64,000 bases of DNA from Urbifossiella limnaea (GTDB lineage Bacteria > Planctomycetota > Planctomycetia > Gemmatales > Gemmataceae): contig NZ_CP036273.1 in the NCBI RefSeq assembly GCF_007747215.1, positions 4,014,322-4,078,321 of the forward strand. Direction: 5' to 3'. Positions within the stretch are counted from its first letter, which is position 1. Each line of letters opens with the position of its first letter. Position numbers and translations under genes: made by a program. This document shows, one piece after another, positions 25,099 to 32,759 of this stretch. The notes under the pieces are model-generated. The model did not search any database. It saw only the letters and a list, made by a program, of their open reading frames with translations, and had not been told where the DNA came from.

Positions 25099-25479
25099 AT
25101 GTCCAACCTGAACGTCACGCCGGCCCCCGTGGCTGCCGCTGCGTCGTCGGCCGAGGGCGACAACTTCCCGAACGACCGCCGCAAGCGCAACATCCCGGTC
25201 GCGAAGGACCGCCGCGCCGCCAACGCGGCCGCCAAGCGCGCGGCCAGCGAACGCCGCCGGCTCATCGACCCGACCACCTGTGAGCGCGACTACAACGACG
25301 AGGAAACCGAGTTCATGAAGGCCATGGACCGGTACAAGCGCGAGAACCGCCGCCCGTTCCCGACGTGGAGCGAGGTGCTCGAGGTGATGCGCTCCCTCGG
25401 CTACCGCCGCGTCGCCGAGCCGACCGCCCTGCCCACCGGCAAGCGCGAGTCGGGGGTGTCACCCATCCCGACGCGGTAG
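25099..25479 (+). CDS. hypothetical protein, basic, conserved-looking C-terminal motif
   Basis: 126 aa, soluble, no export signal. The middle (about 24-55) is very basic and Ala-rich ([20 protein letters not shown], then KRAASERRR), suggesting nucleic-acid or ribosome contact. The later [20 protein letters not shown] with [14 protein letters not shown] is a motif I associate with a family of small planctomycete proteins of unknown role. The ATG has GAGG upstream, and a good promoter precedes it. An inverted repeat follows the stop and may end the transcript before lpxB. Confidence 0.75.
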   Translation: MSNLNVTPAPVAAAASSAEGDNFPNDRRKRNIPVAKDRRAANAAAKRAASERRRLIDPTTCERDYNDEETEFMKAMDRYKRENRRPFPTWSEVLEVMRSLGYRRVAEPTALPTGKRESGVSPIPTR

Positions 25480-25482
25480 CCG

Positions 25483-25539
25483 GTTCGAGTTCAGGGTTGC
25501 ACGAGGCCGCCTCCGAACTCTAAACTCTGAACTCGAAAC
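25483..25539. repeat. imperfect inverted repeat, possible terminator
   Basis: Arms GTTCGAGTTCAGGGTT and AAACTCTGAACTCGAAAC match at about 14 of 16 positions around a 23-nt loop. It is A/T-rich for this genome and of the same style as the long repeat at 61462. It lies between the small gene and lpxB. Confidence 0.5.
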
Positions 25540-25559
25540 TGTCCAGCGGCACGGACGCC

Positions 25560-26702
25560 ATGCACCTGTTTCTTTCCGCCGGCGAGCCGAGCGGCGACCT
25601 GCACGGCGCGAACCTCGTTCGCGCTCTCGCCCGTCACAACCCCGCGGTTCGCGTCACCGGCCTTGGCGGCCCGCGGATGGCCGCGGCCGGCGCGACCGTC
25701 CTGTACCCCCTGGCGAAGCACGCGGTCATGGGCTTCGTCCGCGTGCTGAAGCACCTGCGGACGTTCTTCCGCGCCGCCCGGCTGGCGCAACGGAGTTGGG
25801 CCGCCGACCGGCCGGACGCGGTCGTCATCATCGACTGCTCCGGCTTCAACCTGCCGCTGGCGAAGCGGGCGCACGCCGCCGGCATCCCCGTCTACTACTT
25901 CATGCCGCCGCAGGTGTGGGCGTGGCGGAGCGGCCGCGTCGAGAAGATTCGCCGCTGGTGCGCCGGCGTCCTGACCGTGCTGCCGTTCGAAGATGAGTGG
26001 TACCGCAGTCGCGGGGTCGCCACCCACTTCGTCGGCCACCCGTACTTCGACGAACTGGCCGCCCAGCAGCCCGACGCGGCGTACGTGGCTGCCGAACGAT
26101 CCGGCGTCGGGCCAATCGTCGGCCTCCTCCCCGGCTCCCGCGACCAGGAAGTGACCGCGAATCTTCGCCTGCTCGTCGGTACGGCTCGGCGCGTCGCTGC
26201 CGAGAGGCCGGACGCGCGGTTCCGCGTCGCGGCATTCAACGACCGACACGCCGACGTGTGCCGCGCCGCGTTCGCGGGCCTGAGCCTTCCCGTCGAGGTG
26301 CTGGTCGGCCGGACGCCGGAAGTGATTTCGATGGCGACCGCGTGCGTCGCCGTGTCCGGCTCGGTGAGTCTGGAGCTGATGGCCCGCCACGTCCCCTCCG
26401 TGGTCGTATACCGGATGGGCCGCTGGACGCGGAAGCTGGTGCTGAAGCTGGTCAAGGTGCGGTGGATGAGCCTCGTAAACCTGCTGGCCGGCGAAGAACT
26501 GTACCCCGAAAACGCCACCGACTCCGACGACCCGACGCCCGTCGCGGCACCGGTCCTCCGCTGGTTGAACGACGAGGCCGCGCGGTCGGAGGTCGTGGGC
26601 CGGCTCCGCGAACTGACCTCCCGCGAGGCCCGGCCCGGGGCGTGCGACCGCGCCGCCGCGTACCTGCTCGCCGCCGCCGGCGGCCGTGCCGCCGCCGCCT
26701 GA
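25560..26702 (+). CDS. lpxB: lipid-A-disaccharide synthase
   Basis: 380 aa, the usual length. It joins UDP-2,3-diacylglucosamine and lipid X to make the lipid A disaccharide at the inner face of the inner membrane. Diagnostic stretches: LSAGEPSGDLHGANL (5-19), GLGGPRMAAAG, VIIDCSGFNLPLAKRA, YYFMPPQVWAWR (the family's YxxPQxWAW), VGHPYFDEL, LLPGSRDQEV and SGSVSLELM. Its presence supports a Gram-negative envelope, in keeping with LptF/G at 0.8 kb. No other lpx gene is adjacent. Confidence 0.96.
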   Translation: MHLFLSAGEPSGDLHGANLVRALARHNPAVRVTGLGGPRMAAAGATVLYPLAKHAVMGFVRVLKHLRTFFRAARLAQRSWAADRPDAVVIIDCSGFNLPLAKRAHAAGIPVYYFMPPQVWAWRSGRVEKIRRWCAGVLTVLPFEDEWYRSRGVATHFVGHPYFDELAAQQPDAAYVAAERSGVGPIVGLLPGSRDQEVTANLRLLVGTARRVAAERPDARFRVAAFNDRHADVCRAAFAGLSLPVEVLVGRTPEVISMATACVAVSGSVSLELMARHVPSVVVYRMGRWTRKLVLKLVKVRWMSLVNLLAGEELYPENATDSDDPTPVAAPVLRWLNDEAARSEVVGRLRELTSREARPGACDRAAAYLLAAAGGRAAAA

Positions 26703-26786
26703 CGAGATTCACGAACTTCCCGCGGCGGCCGCGCCCCCGCCCCGATAGGATGGCGGGAACCATCTCCCCCCGGTGCCGGAGCCGGC

Positions 26787-27461
26787 ATGCCCGACCAGCC
26801 GTCGCAGGCGGTGCAGGACTACCTCAAGGCCATCCACCAGCTCGGTGGCGGCGACGACTTCGTGCCGCCGGCCAAGATCGCCGCCGCGCTCGTCGTCAAG
26901 GCGCCGTCCGTCACCGGGATGCTGAAGCGGCTCGCCGACGCCGGGTGGATCGACTACACGCCGAAGTCCGGTGCGCGACTCACGCCCACCGGGCTGTCCG
27001 AAGCCCTCCGCGTGATCCGCCGGCACCGGCTCGTCGAGCTGTTCCTCACTCAGGTACTCAAGCTCGACTGGAGCGAGGTGGACGCCGAAGCGGAGGCGCT
27101 GGAGCACGCCATCTCGCCGCGGCTCGAGCAGGCACTGGCCGACTACCTCGGCGAGCCGCTGGAGGACCCGCACGGCCACCCCATCCCGTCGAGTACGGGC
27201 GAGTTGCGGCGGCGCGAGCTCCTGCGACTGTCGGAGTTCCGCGAGGGCGCCCGCGTGGTCATTCGCGAGGCCCAGGACGACAACCCGGCCCGCCTTCGAC
27301 ACTGGAGCGATCTCGGGCTCACGCCCGGAGCGACGGTCCACATCCTCCACTACCAGCCGCTCGACGACTTGTTCGAAGTCGAGGTCGGTGGCAGGCTCGT
27401 CCGCCTCGGTAGCGAGGGACTGACAGGCCTCCGCGGCGAGCTGGAGGCGGTTGCCGGCTGA
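26787..27461 (+). CDS. DtxR/MntR-family metal-dependent regulator with FeoA-like C-terminus
   Basis: 224 aa. Domain order: winged-helix N-terminus (about 5-62; VQDYLKAIHQLG, SVTGMLKRLADAGWI), a dimerisation and metal-binding helical region (about 65-135; HRLVELFLTQVLKLDWSEV, EAEALEHAIS, with Glu and His of the metal site), and a C-terminal FeoA/SH3-like beta domain (about 145-224). DtxR-type proteins repress iron- or manganese-related genes when metal-bound. No iron or Mn transporter lies beside it, so its targets are probably elsewhere. Confidence 0.9.
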   Translation: MPDQPSQAVQDYLKAIHQLGGGDDFVPPAKIAAALVVKAPSVTGMLKRLADAGWIDYTPKSGARLTPTGLSEALRVIRRHRLVELFLTQVLKLDWSEVDAEAEALEHAISPRLEQALADYLGEPLEDPHGHPIPSSTGELRRRELLRLSEFREGARVVIREAQDDNPARLRHWSDLGLTPGATVHILHYQPLDDLFEVEVGGRLVRLGSEGLTGLRGELEAVAG

Positions 27462-27513
27462 CTGCGCCGAGAAATCGGGCGCCGGAGGGCGTCACATTTC
27501 CGGCCGCATCCGG

Positions 27514-27541
27514 TTGACCGGTCAGCACCCCGTTCTAGGTT
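27514..27541 (+). promoter_or_regulatory. predicted sigma-70 promoter
   Basis: TTGACC, 16 bp, TAGGTT. The transcript would start about 33 bases before the ATG at 27582, which rules out the upstream in-frame TTG at 27540 as the start. Confidence 0.5.
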
Positions 27542-27581
27542 GGAGCATCTTTCCGCGTCGCCCGCAACCGGGCTCCTGACC

Positions 27582-27734
27582 ATGCTCCACCTGATCGTCT
27601 GTGACCTGGCCTGCCTCGCCATCGCCGCGCTGTACTACACGTACCGCGACGTGTACCAGCACCGCCGCCGGCGGTCGCAGCTACGCGAGCGCGTTGCTTA
27701 CATGCTCTGGGCCGCCGCCGCGAAGGCGGCGTGA
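27582..27734 (+). CDS. small single-pass membrane protein
   Basis: 50 aa: MLHLIVCDLACLAIAALYYT is one membrane helix, followed by a basic cytoplasmic tail (YQHRRRRSQLRER) and VAYMLWAAAAKAA. I do not recognise the family. The gene is framed by its own promoter (27514) and a strong T-tailed terminator (27755), which supports it despite the small size and weak ribosome-binding site. Confidence 0.6.
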   Translation: MLHLIVCDLACLAIAALYYTYRDVYQHRRRRSQLRERVAYMLWAAAAKAA

Positions 27735-27754
27735 GGCCGAAGTGATAATGCCCC

Positions 27755-27785
27755 AAGCCCACCGGCCGCGGCCGGTGGGCTTTTT
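27755..27785. terminator. strong rho-independent terminator
   Basis: A perfect 28-bp palindrome (AAGCCCACCGGCCG and its complement, 27755-27782) runs into TTTTT on the plus strand. It ends the small membrane-protein transcript and may also stop the convergent ABC transcript. Confidence 0.85.
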
Positions 27786-27790
27786 CGTCG

Positions 27791-28801
27791 TCAGTGTCTG
27801 GCCCGCTGTCGACGCCGGATGAATTCGTCGAGGATGGTGCCGGCCAGGAGCGTCAACCCGATTACGGTTGGGATCAGGTCGCTCTTGAGCCCGCGGATGG
27901 TGACGAGGTTTTCGAGCACCGGCAGCACCATCGCCCCGAGCACCATGCCGACCGCGGTCCCCTCGCCGCCGCGGAGGCTGCACCCGCCGAGGACGGCGCC
28001 GAGGATCGCGTACAGTTCCAGGTACTGCCCGCCGCTGTCGGCCTGTACGTAAGCCGAATCGAGGAACAGCAGCACGCCCGCGAGCCCCGCCAGCGCCGAG
28101 CACACCACGTACACCCACGCCCGCTGCCGGTCCACGTTCACCCCGGCGTACTTCGCGGCCAGCTCGTTGTGCCCGATCGCGAACCAGTAGCGGCCATAAG
28201 CCGAGCGGTGGAGAAAGAAGCCGACCACCGCCGCGAGCACCAGCAGCACCACGAACTGCGCCGGGAACTGCAACTCGCCCGTCGAGTCTTTCCCGACCAG
28301 GACGTACCGCAAGAACTGAAGCGACCCCGCGAAGTCGGGCTGCGCCTCGACCGTGGCCGTGCGGCTGACCGTGCCCGCGAGGAGCCGTGCCGCGCCGCGG
28401 TAGACGAACATGCCGCACAGCGTCACGAGGAACGGCTGGAGCTTCAGCCGGGTGATGAGCAGCCCGTTCACCCAGCCCACGAACCCGCCGCAGGCCACGA
28501 CCAGCGGCAGCGCCACGAACGGGTGCACGCCGCGCTCCGTCAGCACGCCGAACAGCACCGCCGAGAAGCCGACCACGGCGCCGATCGACAGGTCGATGCC
28601 GCCGGTGATGATGACCAGGGCCGCGCCGAGCGTGATGACGCCGTAGCGGCCCTGGATACTGGCCACGTCGATGAGGTTGCCCTGAATCCGCTCCTGCGTC
28701 CGCGACGCCGGCTCGAACCCGGGGGCGTTGTCGACGTACGTGCCGACGAGCCCCGCGTAGAGGGCCGCGAGCAGGCCGAGCACCCCGAGGATGCGCATCA
28801 T
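27791..28801 (-). CDS. sugar ABC importer permease (second set)
   Basis: 336 aa, the RbsC/BPD_transp_2 type. The blocks LGAALVIITGGIDLSIGAVVG, WVNGLLITRLKLQPFLVTLC, RYWFAIGHNELAAKYAGV and LGAVLGGCSLRGGEGTAVG are visible. It is somewhat longer than the first-set permease, with a periplasmic insertion near 135-165 (SRTATVEAQPDFAGSL). The ATG overlaps the ATPase stop (ATGA), making a coupled operon. It ends at the shared terminator at 27755. Confidence 0.93.
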   Translation of the reverse strand: MMRILGVLGLLAALYAGLVGTYVDNAPGFEPASRTQERIQGNLIDVASIQGRYGVITLGAALVIITGGIDLSIGAVVGFSAVLFGVLTERGVHPFVALPLVVACGGFVGWVNGLLITRLKLQPFLVTLCGMFVYRGAARLLAGTVSRTATVEAQPDFAGSLQFLRYVLVGKDSTGELQFPAQFVVLLVLAAVVGFFLHRSAYGRYWFAIGHNELAAKYAGVNVDRQRAWVYVVCSALAGLAGVLLFLDSAYVQADSGGQYLELYAILGAVLGGCSLRGGEGTAVGMVLGAMVLPVLENLVTIRGLKSDLIPTVIGLTLLAGTILDEFIRRRQRARH

Positions 28802-30312
28802 CCGGCTTCCCCCCCCGTGGCCAGCCGCATCACGGCTTCTTCGGTCACCGCCGCCCCGGCCAGCTCGCCGGCCAAATGCCCCTCGTGCATCACGACCACG
28901 CGGTCAGACATGCCGAGGAGTTCTTCCATGTCGCTGGTGATCATCCACACCGCGACGCCGCGGCCGGCCAGCTCGTCGACCAGGGCGTAAATCTCGGCCT
29001 TCGCCCCGACGTCCACGCCGCGGGTCGGCTCGTCGAGGACCAGCACGCGCGGGCCGCGCGCGAGCCACTTGCCGTACACGACCTTCTGCTGGTTGCCGCC
29101 GGAGAGCAGGCCGACGGTCTGCGCCGCGGACGGCGTCTTGACGCGCAGCTTCTCGATCCACGTGGCGTGCAGTGCGGCCTCGGCACGACGGTGCAGGCCG
29201 AAGCGCGAGCGGAGCCGGTCCAGGTTCGGCAGGCTGAGGTTGAACCCGACCGACTCGGCGGTCACGAGTCCGTGTAGCCGGCGATCCTCGGGCACGAGGA
29301 AGACGCCCGCTCGGATCGCGTCGGCGGGCGACTTCACCGTCAGCGGTCGGCCGTCGAGCGTGAGCGAGCCGGCGGCGAGCTGGCGGACGCCGAACACCGC
29401 CTCGGCCAGCTCCGTGCGGCCGGCCCCGACCAGCCCCGCCATGCCGAGGATTTCGCCGGCGCGGACGTCGAGTGACACCGGGGTGTCGGGGCCATTCCGG
29501 TATCGGAGCCCGGCCAAGGACAACACTGGCTTGCCGCCGGTGCCGGAGCGATGAACCTTCGGGTAGAACGACTTCATGTCGCGGCCCACCATGAGCCGGA
29601 CCATGTTGTCGTGCGTCACGTCGGCCCTCGCCAGCTCGCCGGCGTTCTTTCCGTCCCGCAGCACCGTCACGCGGTCGGCGCAGCGCTTCACCTCGGCCAG
29701 CCGGTGCGAGATGTACAGGACCGAGACGCCGTCGCGGCGGAGGGCGTCGATCACCTCGTACAGCCGTTCCGTCTCGCGCTGCGTGAGGCTCGACGTTGGC
29801 TCGTCCATGATGAGGACGCGGACCGCGGTGCCGAGCGCCCGCGCGATCTCCACCAGTTGCTTCTCGCCCGGCGGCAGCGTCTCGACGCGCCGGGTCACGC
29901 GGTCGGCGGGGAGGCCGACGCGGGCGAGGAGTGCTGCCGCGCGCTCGGTCATGACGCGGTTGTTGAGGACGAGCAACTTGCCGCCGGCGGTGACCTCACG
30001 GCCCAGGAACAGGTTGTCGGCGACGGTCAGATTCTCGGCGAGGTTGAGTTCCTGGTGGATCAACACGACGCCGGCCGCGGTCGCCTCCGCGGGGCCGGCG
30101 AAGCGGACGGGGCGGCCGTCGAGTTCGACCGCGCCCTCGTCCGGCTGGTAGACGCCGGCCAGAATCTTCATCAGCGTAGACTTGCCGGCGCCGTTCTCGC
30201 CGACGACTGCGAGCACCTCGCCGGGCGCGAGCGTCAGTGACACACGGTCCAGTGCGACGACGCCTGGGAAGCGCTTCGAGACGGCGGCGGCGGTGACGCG
30301 GGGGGTGGTCAT
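28798..30312 (-). CDS. sugar ABC importer ATPase (second set, two nucleotide-binding domains)
   Basis: 504 aa, RbsA-like. First domain: Walker A GENGAGKST, signature-like TLPPGEKQ, Walker B LIMDEPTSSL. Second domain: degenerate P-loop GLVGAGRTE, signature LLSGGNQQK, Walker B LVLDEPTRGVD. Supplies energy for sugar import. It overlaps the permease gene and is separated from the lipoprotein gene upstream by a 101-bp gap filled with a long inverted repeat, so the repeat sits inside the operon. Confidence 0.93.
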   Translation of the reverse strand: MTTPRVTAAAVSKRFPGVVALDRVSLTLAPGEVLAVVGENGAGKSTLMKILAGVYQPDEGAVELDGRPVRFAGPAEATAAGVVLIHQELNLAENLTVADNLFLGREVTAGGKLLVLNNRVMTERAAALLARVGLPADRVTRRVETLPPGEKQLVEIARALGTAVRVLIMDEPTSSLTQRETERLYEVIDALRRDGVSVLYISHRLAEVKRCADRVTVLRDGKNAGELARADVTHDNMVRLMVGRDMKSFYPKVHRSGTGGKPVLSLAGLRYRNGPDTPVSLDVRAGEILGMAGLVGAGRTELAEAVFGVRQLAAGSLTLDGRPLTVKSPADAIRAGVFLVPEDRRLHGLVTAESVGFNLSLPNLDRLRSRFGLHRRAEAALHATWIEKLRVKTPSAAQTVGLLSGGNQQKVVYGKWLARGPRVLVLDEPTRGVDVGAKAEIYALVDELAGRGVAVWMITSDMEELLGMSDRVVVMHEGHLAGELAGAAVTEEAVMRLATGGEAG

Positions 30313-30329
30313 TGGCGCGAAGGTAGCCG

Positions 30330-30404
30330 GCGAGCCGGCGGCGTCAGCCCCGGGATTCCGGGGTGGCTGGAGCAAGAATCCGGGGGCTGACGCCCCCGGC
30401 TCGC
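30330..30404. repeat. long inverted repeat inside the second ABC operon
   Basis: 29-nt arms (30330-30358 and 30376-30404) pair at 27 of 29 positions around a 17-nt loop. The core GGGGGCGTCAGCCCCC-type sequence also appears at 13774-13799. It may lower expression of the ATPase and permease relative to the binding protein. Confidence 0.75.
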
Positions 30405-30413
30405 CTCGATCAA

Positions 30414-31496
30414 CTACCGCTTCACGCTGGCGAGTTGCTCCCGCATGGCGGTCAGGTAGTCGCCCGCCTTCGGGAACTTGATGTGGAGGCTGTTGATGGT
30501 CTGGTCCGGCCCGCCGTCGCGGGTGATGACCTGGTACGGGGCCGACCCGGCCACGCGCTTCGTCTTGTCGCCGCGGGCCTCGGCCGCCAGCACCTCCACG
30601 GTCTTGTAGCCGTAGTTGTAGGGGTCTTGCACCACAGTCCCCTCGATGTGCCCGTCGGCGATGGCCTTCAGCGTCTCCTGGTTCTCGTCGAACCCGACGA
30701 TCTTGACTTTGCCGACGAGGTTCTTGGAGCGGACGGCTTCCAGGATCGACGGCGGGTTGTAGGCGTACAGCCCGACCATGCACACGTCCGGCACGCCGTC
30801 CAGCCGGCTCAGCATCGCCTGGGCGTTGCTCGCGGCCTTCTCCTTCACCATGTCGTCGATCTTCGGCTCGCCGTCGACCAGGAAGTAGTTGCCGTAGAAC
30901 TTCCCGCTCAGCTCCGGCCGCGACGGGTGCCTGCCTGCCAAGCCGTTCTTGTCGGGCGTCGCCAGTTCTTCCAGCACACCCGCCGGCCGGGCCTGCCCGT
31001 TCGCCGAGGTCACGCTGCCGATGAACAGGGCGACGGTGCCGCCGTTCGGCAGCGCCTTCTTGACAAGTCGGCCGACCGCCCGCCCGGCCTCCTTGTTGTC
31101 CACGCCGACGTAGCAAACGCGGCCCGAGTCCGGGGCGTCGTTGTCCATCGTCACCAGCACCGACTTCTTGGCGACTAGCTTCAGGTCGTCAGTCTGCTCC
31201 TTGGGCTTGATGACGCTCACGCCGATGCCGCTGAAGCCCTGGCTGACCCAGGCGTCGATGACCGGCTTCTGGATGTCGCCGTCGCCGGACTTGGGCTGGT
31301 TGAACACCAGTTCCACGTCGAAGTCCTTGGCCGCCTTGTTGGCCCCGGCCTCGCACAGGTCCCAGAACGGGTCCACGCAGTTGGTGATGATGCCGACCTT
31401 CGGCTTCGCGGCCGTGTCCTTCTTGCCGCAGGCCGGGACGAAGCCGAGGCCGACCGCGACTGCCGCGACCAGCCCGAGACGTGACCACCGCGCCAT
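30414..31496 (-). CDS. sugar-binding lipoprotein (second ABC set)
   Basis: 360 aa. A lipoprotein signal ends in the VPACG lipobox. The mature protein is a peripla_BP_4 fold: VGIITNCVDPFWDLCEAGANKAA, ISVIKP-type loop, VLVTMDNDAP, YVGVDNKEAGRAVGRLV, FIGSVTSANGQAR, then VKIVGFDENQETLKAI and the VVQDPYNYGYKTVEVL strand typical of sugar binders. It is only distantly like the first-set binder. The promoter region carries a dyad operator at 31526. The ligand is unknown; the Asp and Asn of VTMDND are typical for pentoses or hexoses. Confidence 0.9.
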   Translation of the reverse strand: MARWSRLGLVAAVAVGLGFVPACGKKDTAAKPKVGIITNCVDPFWDLCEAGANKAAKDFDVELVFNQPKSGDGDIQKPVIDAWVSQGFSGIGVSVIKPKEQTDDLKLVAKKSVLVTMDNDAPDSGRVCYVGVDNKEAGRAVGRLVKKALPNGGTVALFIGSVTSANGQARPAGVLEELATPDKNGLAGRHPSRPELSGKFYGNYFLVDGEPKIDDMVKEKAASNAQAMLSRLDGVPDVCMVGLYAYNPPSILEAVRSKNLVGKVKIVGFDENQETLKAIADGHIEGTVVQDPYNYGYKTVEVLAAEARGDKTKRVAGSAPYQVITRDGGPDQTINSLHIKFPKAGDYLTAMREQLASVKR

Positions 31497-31525
31497 AGCC
31501 GCACCCGGGGAGTGGGGAGCTGGGA

Positions 31526-31548
31526 CTTCGTAAAGGTTCTTTACAAAG
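31526..31548. promoter_or_regulatory. dyad operator in front of the second sugar ABC operon
   Basis: CTTCGTAAAG, GTT, CTTTACAAAG: two 10-bp half-sites with one mismatch, typical in size of a LacI-family operator. On the minus strand it overlaps the -10 of a possible promoter (TTGCCG, 16 bp, TACTTT) about 30 bp ahead of the lipoprotein start. Confidence 0.55.
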
Positions 31549-31586
31549 TACCCGCGCTCGGCCCGGCGGCAAGAGTTACGCCGCGA

Positions 31587-32249
31587 TTATCGCTCCCACT
31601 TCGGGGCCGCGGCGCTGCCAGCCATCTGCTTGCGAATGTCATCACCGCGCTGCGACTGCCGCAACAACGGCTGCACCTTGTCCAACTCGGCCGGGTCGAA
31701 ACCGGTGCCGCGGAGCAGGTCGCGGGCCACCGCCTCGGCGTTCAACTCGGCGGGCGTGAACCGCTTCGTACCCACCGCCTCCTTGTGCCCCACCTCCGCC
31801 GCCAACGACGGGTCGAACGTGGTCGCGTCCGGCAGCGTGACGCTGGAGATGCCCTCGCGGTCCTTGCCGAACTGCGAAGCGCGGCGCTTCTCGGCCGACA
31901 TCTTGCCGAGTTCGGAACACAGCACCGCGGCCAACTCAGGCTCCGTCTTGCACGTCTCGACGAGGCCCGCGCTGATGAACACCTCGGATGTGCCGCGGTG
32001 GAACAGGACCGACTCGCGGACCCACACGACGTGAAAGAGCGGCTCCAGGCCGCTGAACGGGTTCTGCGCCATGATGCGCCGGCCAAGAGAGTCCACGCGC
32101 TCGGAGGTCGGCAGGGACACCGGAAGCGTGTTCGCCGTGGCCGGGTCTTCCCAGCCGAGCAGCTTCTCGACGGAGAACGTGCCGCTGTGGACGCAGCCGC
32201 TCAGGAGCAGCAGCCCGCAGGCGAACCCGATCGCGGCGCGGCGGTCCAT
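31587..32249 (-). CDS. lipoprotein resembling an M48 peptidase with lost zinc motif
   Basis: 220 aa. Lipobox LLSGC gives an acylated Cys19. The middle (about 85-125) follows the M48 pattern of a beta strand and GLVETCKTEPELAAVL, but where M48 enzymes have HExxH this protein reads SELGK (112-116): both zinc-binding histidines are gone while the glutamate stays. It would therefore not be a protease, and may be a chaperone-like or scaffold relative of BepA/LoiP at the outer membrane. It has a long leader and its own promoter (32634-32662). Monocistronic. Confidence 0.72.
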   Translation of the reverse strand: MDRRAAIGFACGLLLLSGCVHSGTFSVEKLLGWEDPATANTLPVSLPTSERVDSLGRRIMAQNPFSGLEPLFHVVWVRESVLFHRGTSEVFISAGLVETCKTEPELAAVLCSELGKMSAEKRRASQFGKDREGISSVTLPDATTFDPSLAAEVGHKEAVGTKRFTPAELNAEAVARDLLRGTGFDPAELDKVQPLLRQSQRGDDIRKQMAGSAAAPKWER

Positions 32250-32633
32250 TAGCGTAACCCCAGAACGCGGAACCGACCCGATACCGGGAGCAGGCGTTGC
32301 TGTCGAGAGGGAACCATCGTCGGCTCCCGGGCGAACGCCAACCGGCGGCCGGCGGCCGCGCGGGAACGCGGTGCAACGGCCGCCGGCGGCGGGGTGTCGG
32401 GTTTCGGCACAGACGCGCCCTCCGGGCCGCACTCGTTAGCCAGGGGGTTTGCAGGTTCGACCCTGCGGCCAGTCGCCCGGACGACCGGCGCCCCCCGGCA
32501 CCTCCTGAAGGAGGCGTACCGCGCGGCTCGCGTTGGGACCCACGGGTCGAGGCGGGGTTGACCGGCCACTCTTGTTGCGCGGTCCGGGCCGCGACGAACT
32601 CAGGCTTGAACCCCACCCGACACCTCAGGGAGA
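32250..32633 (-). other. about 380-nt leader with several hairpins, possible structured RNA
   Basis: This non-coding stretch lies between the predicted minus-strand promoter and the lipoprotein ATG. Stems seen: an 11-bp pairing of 32348-32358 with 32377-32387, a GCAGG/CCTGC hairpin at 32451-32466 and a CCTCC-TGAA-GGAGG hairpin at 32501-32514. I could not match it to tmRNA, RNase P RNA, SRP RNA, 6S RNA or a known riboswitch by eye. Confidence 0.35.
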
Positions 32634-32662
32634 ATCATACGGAACGCCTGTTCACTAGTCAA
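32634..32662 (-). promoter_or_regulatory. minus-strand sigma-70-like promoter with dyad
   Basis: Read leftward: TTGACT, 17 bp, TATGAT, near the consensus. The -35 is the start of TTGACTAGTGAAC, which contains the dyad TTNACTAGTNAA. The same layout recurs at 62548-62576. It would drive the M48-like lipoprotein and its leader. Confidence 0.55.
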
Positions 32663-32759
32663 GCCGGGATCGGATTTCGCCCCAGTGCCTGCCACGACCC
32701 GCGCGGCGCGACGGCTTCTATAACAGCACCCTTCAACCGTTCGTTCAGGATGCCCGCTC

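Noticed and set aside
32440-32475. T-arm-like GCAGG-TTCGAC-CCTGC resembling a tRNA end or a tmRNA
   Set aside because: The loop has six bases instead of seven, and no acceptor stem, anticodon arm or tag frame could be paired around it. It reads better as one stem of the structured leader.
31936-32616. Long frame over the lipoprotein leader (GTG start at 32616)
   Set aside because: Its translation is Arg/Pro-rich and runs out of frame over the lipoprotein gene; the true product starts at 32249 with a clear lipobox.
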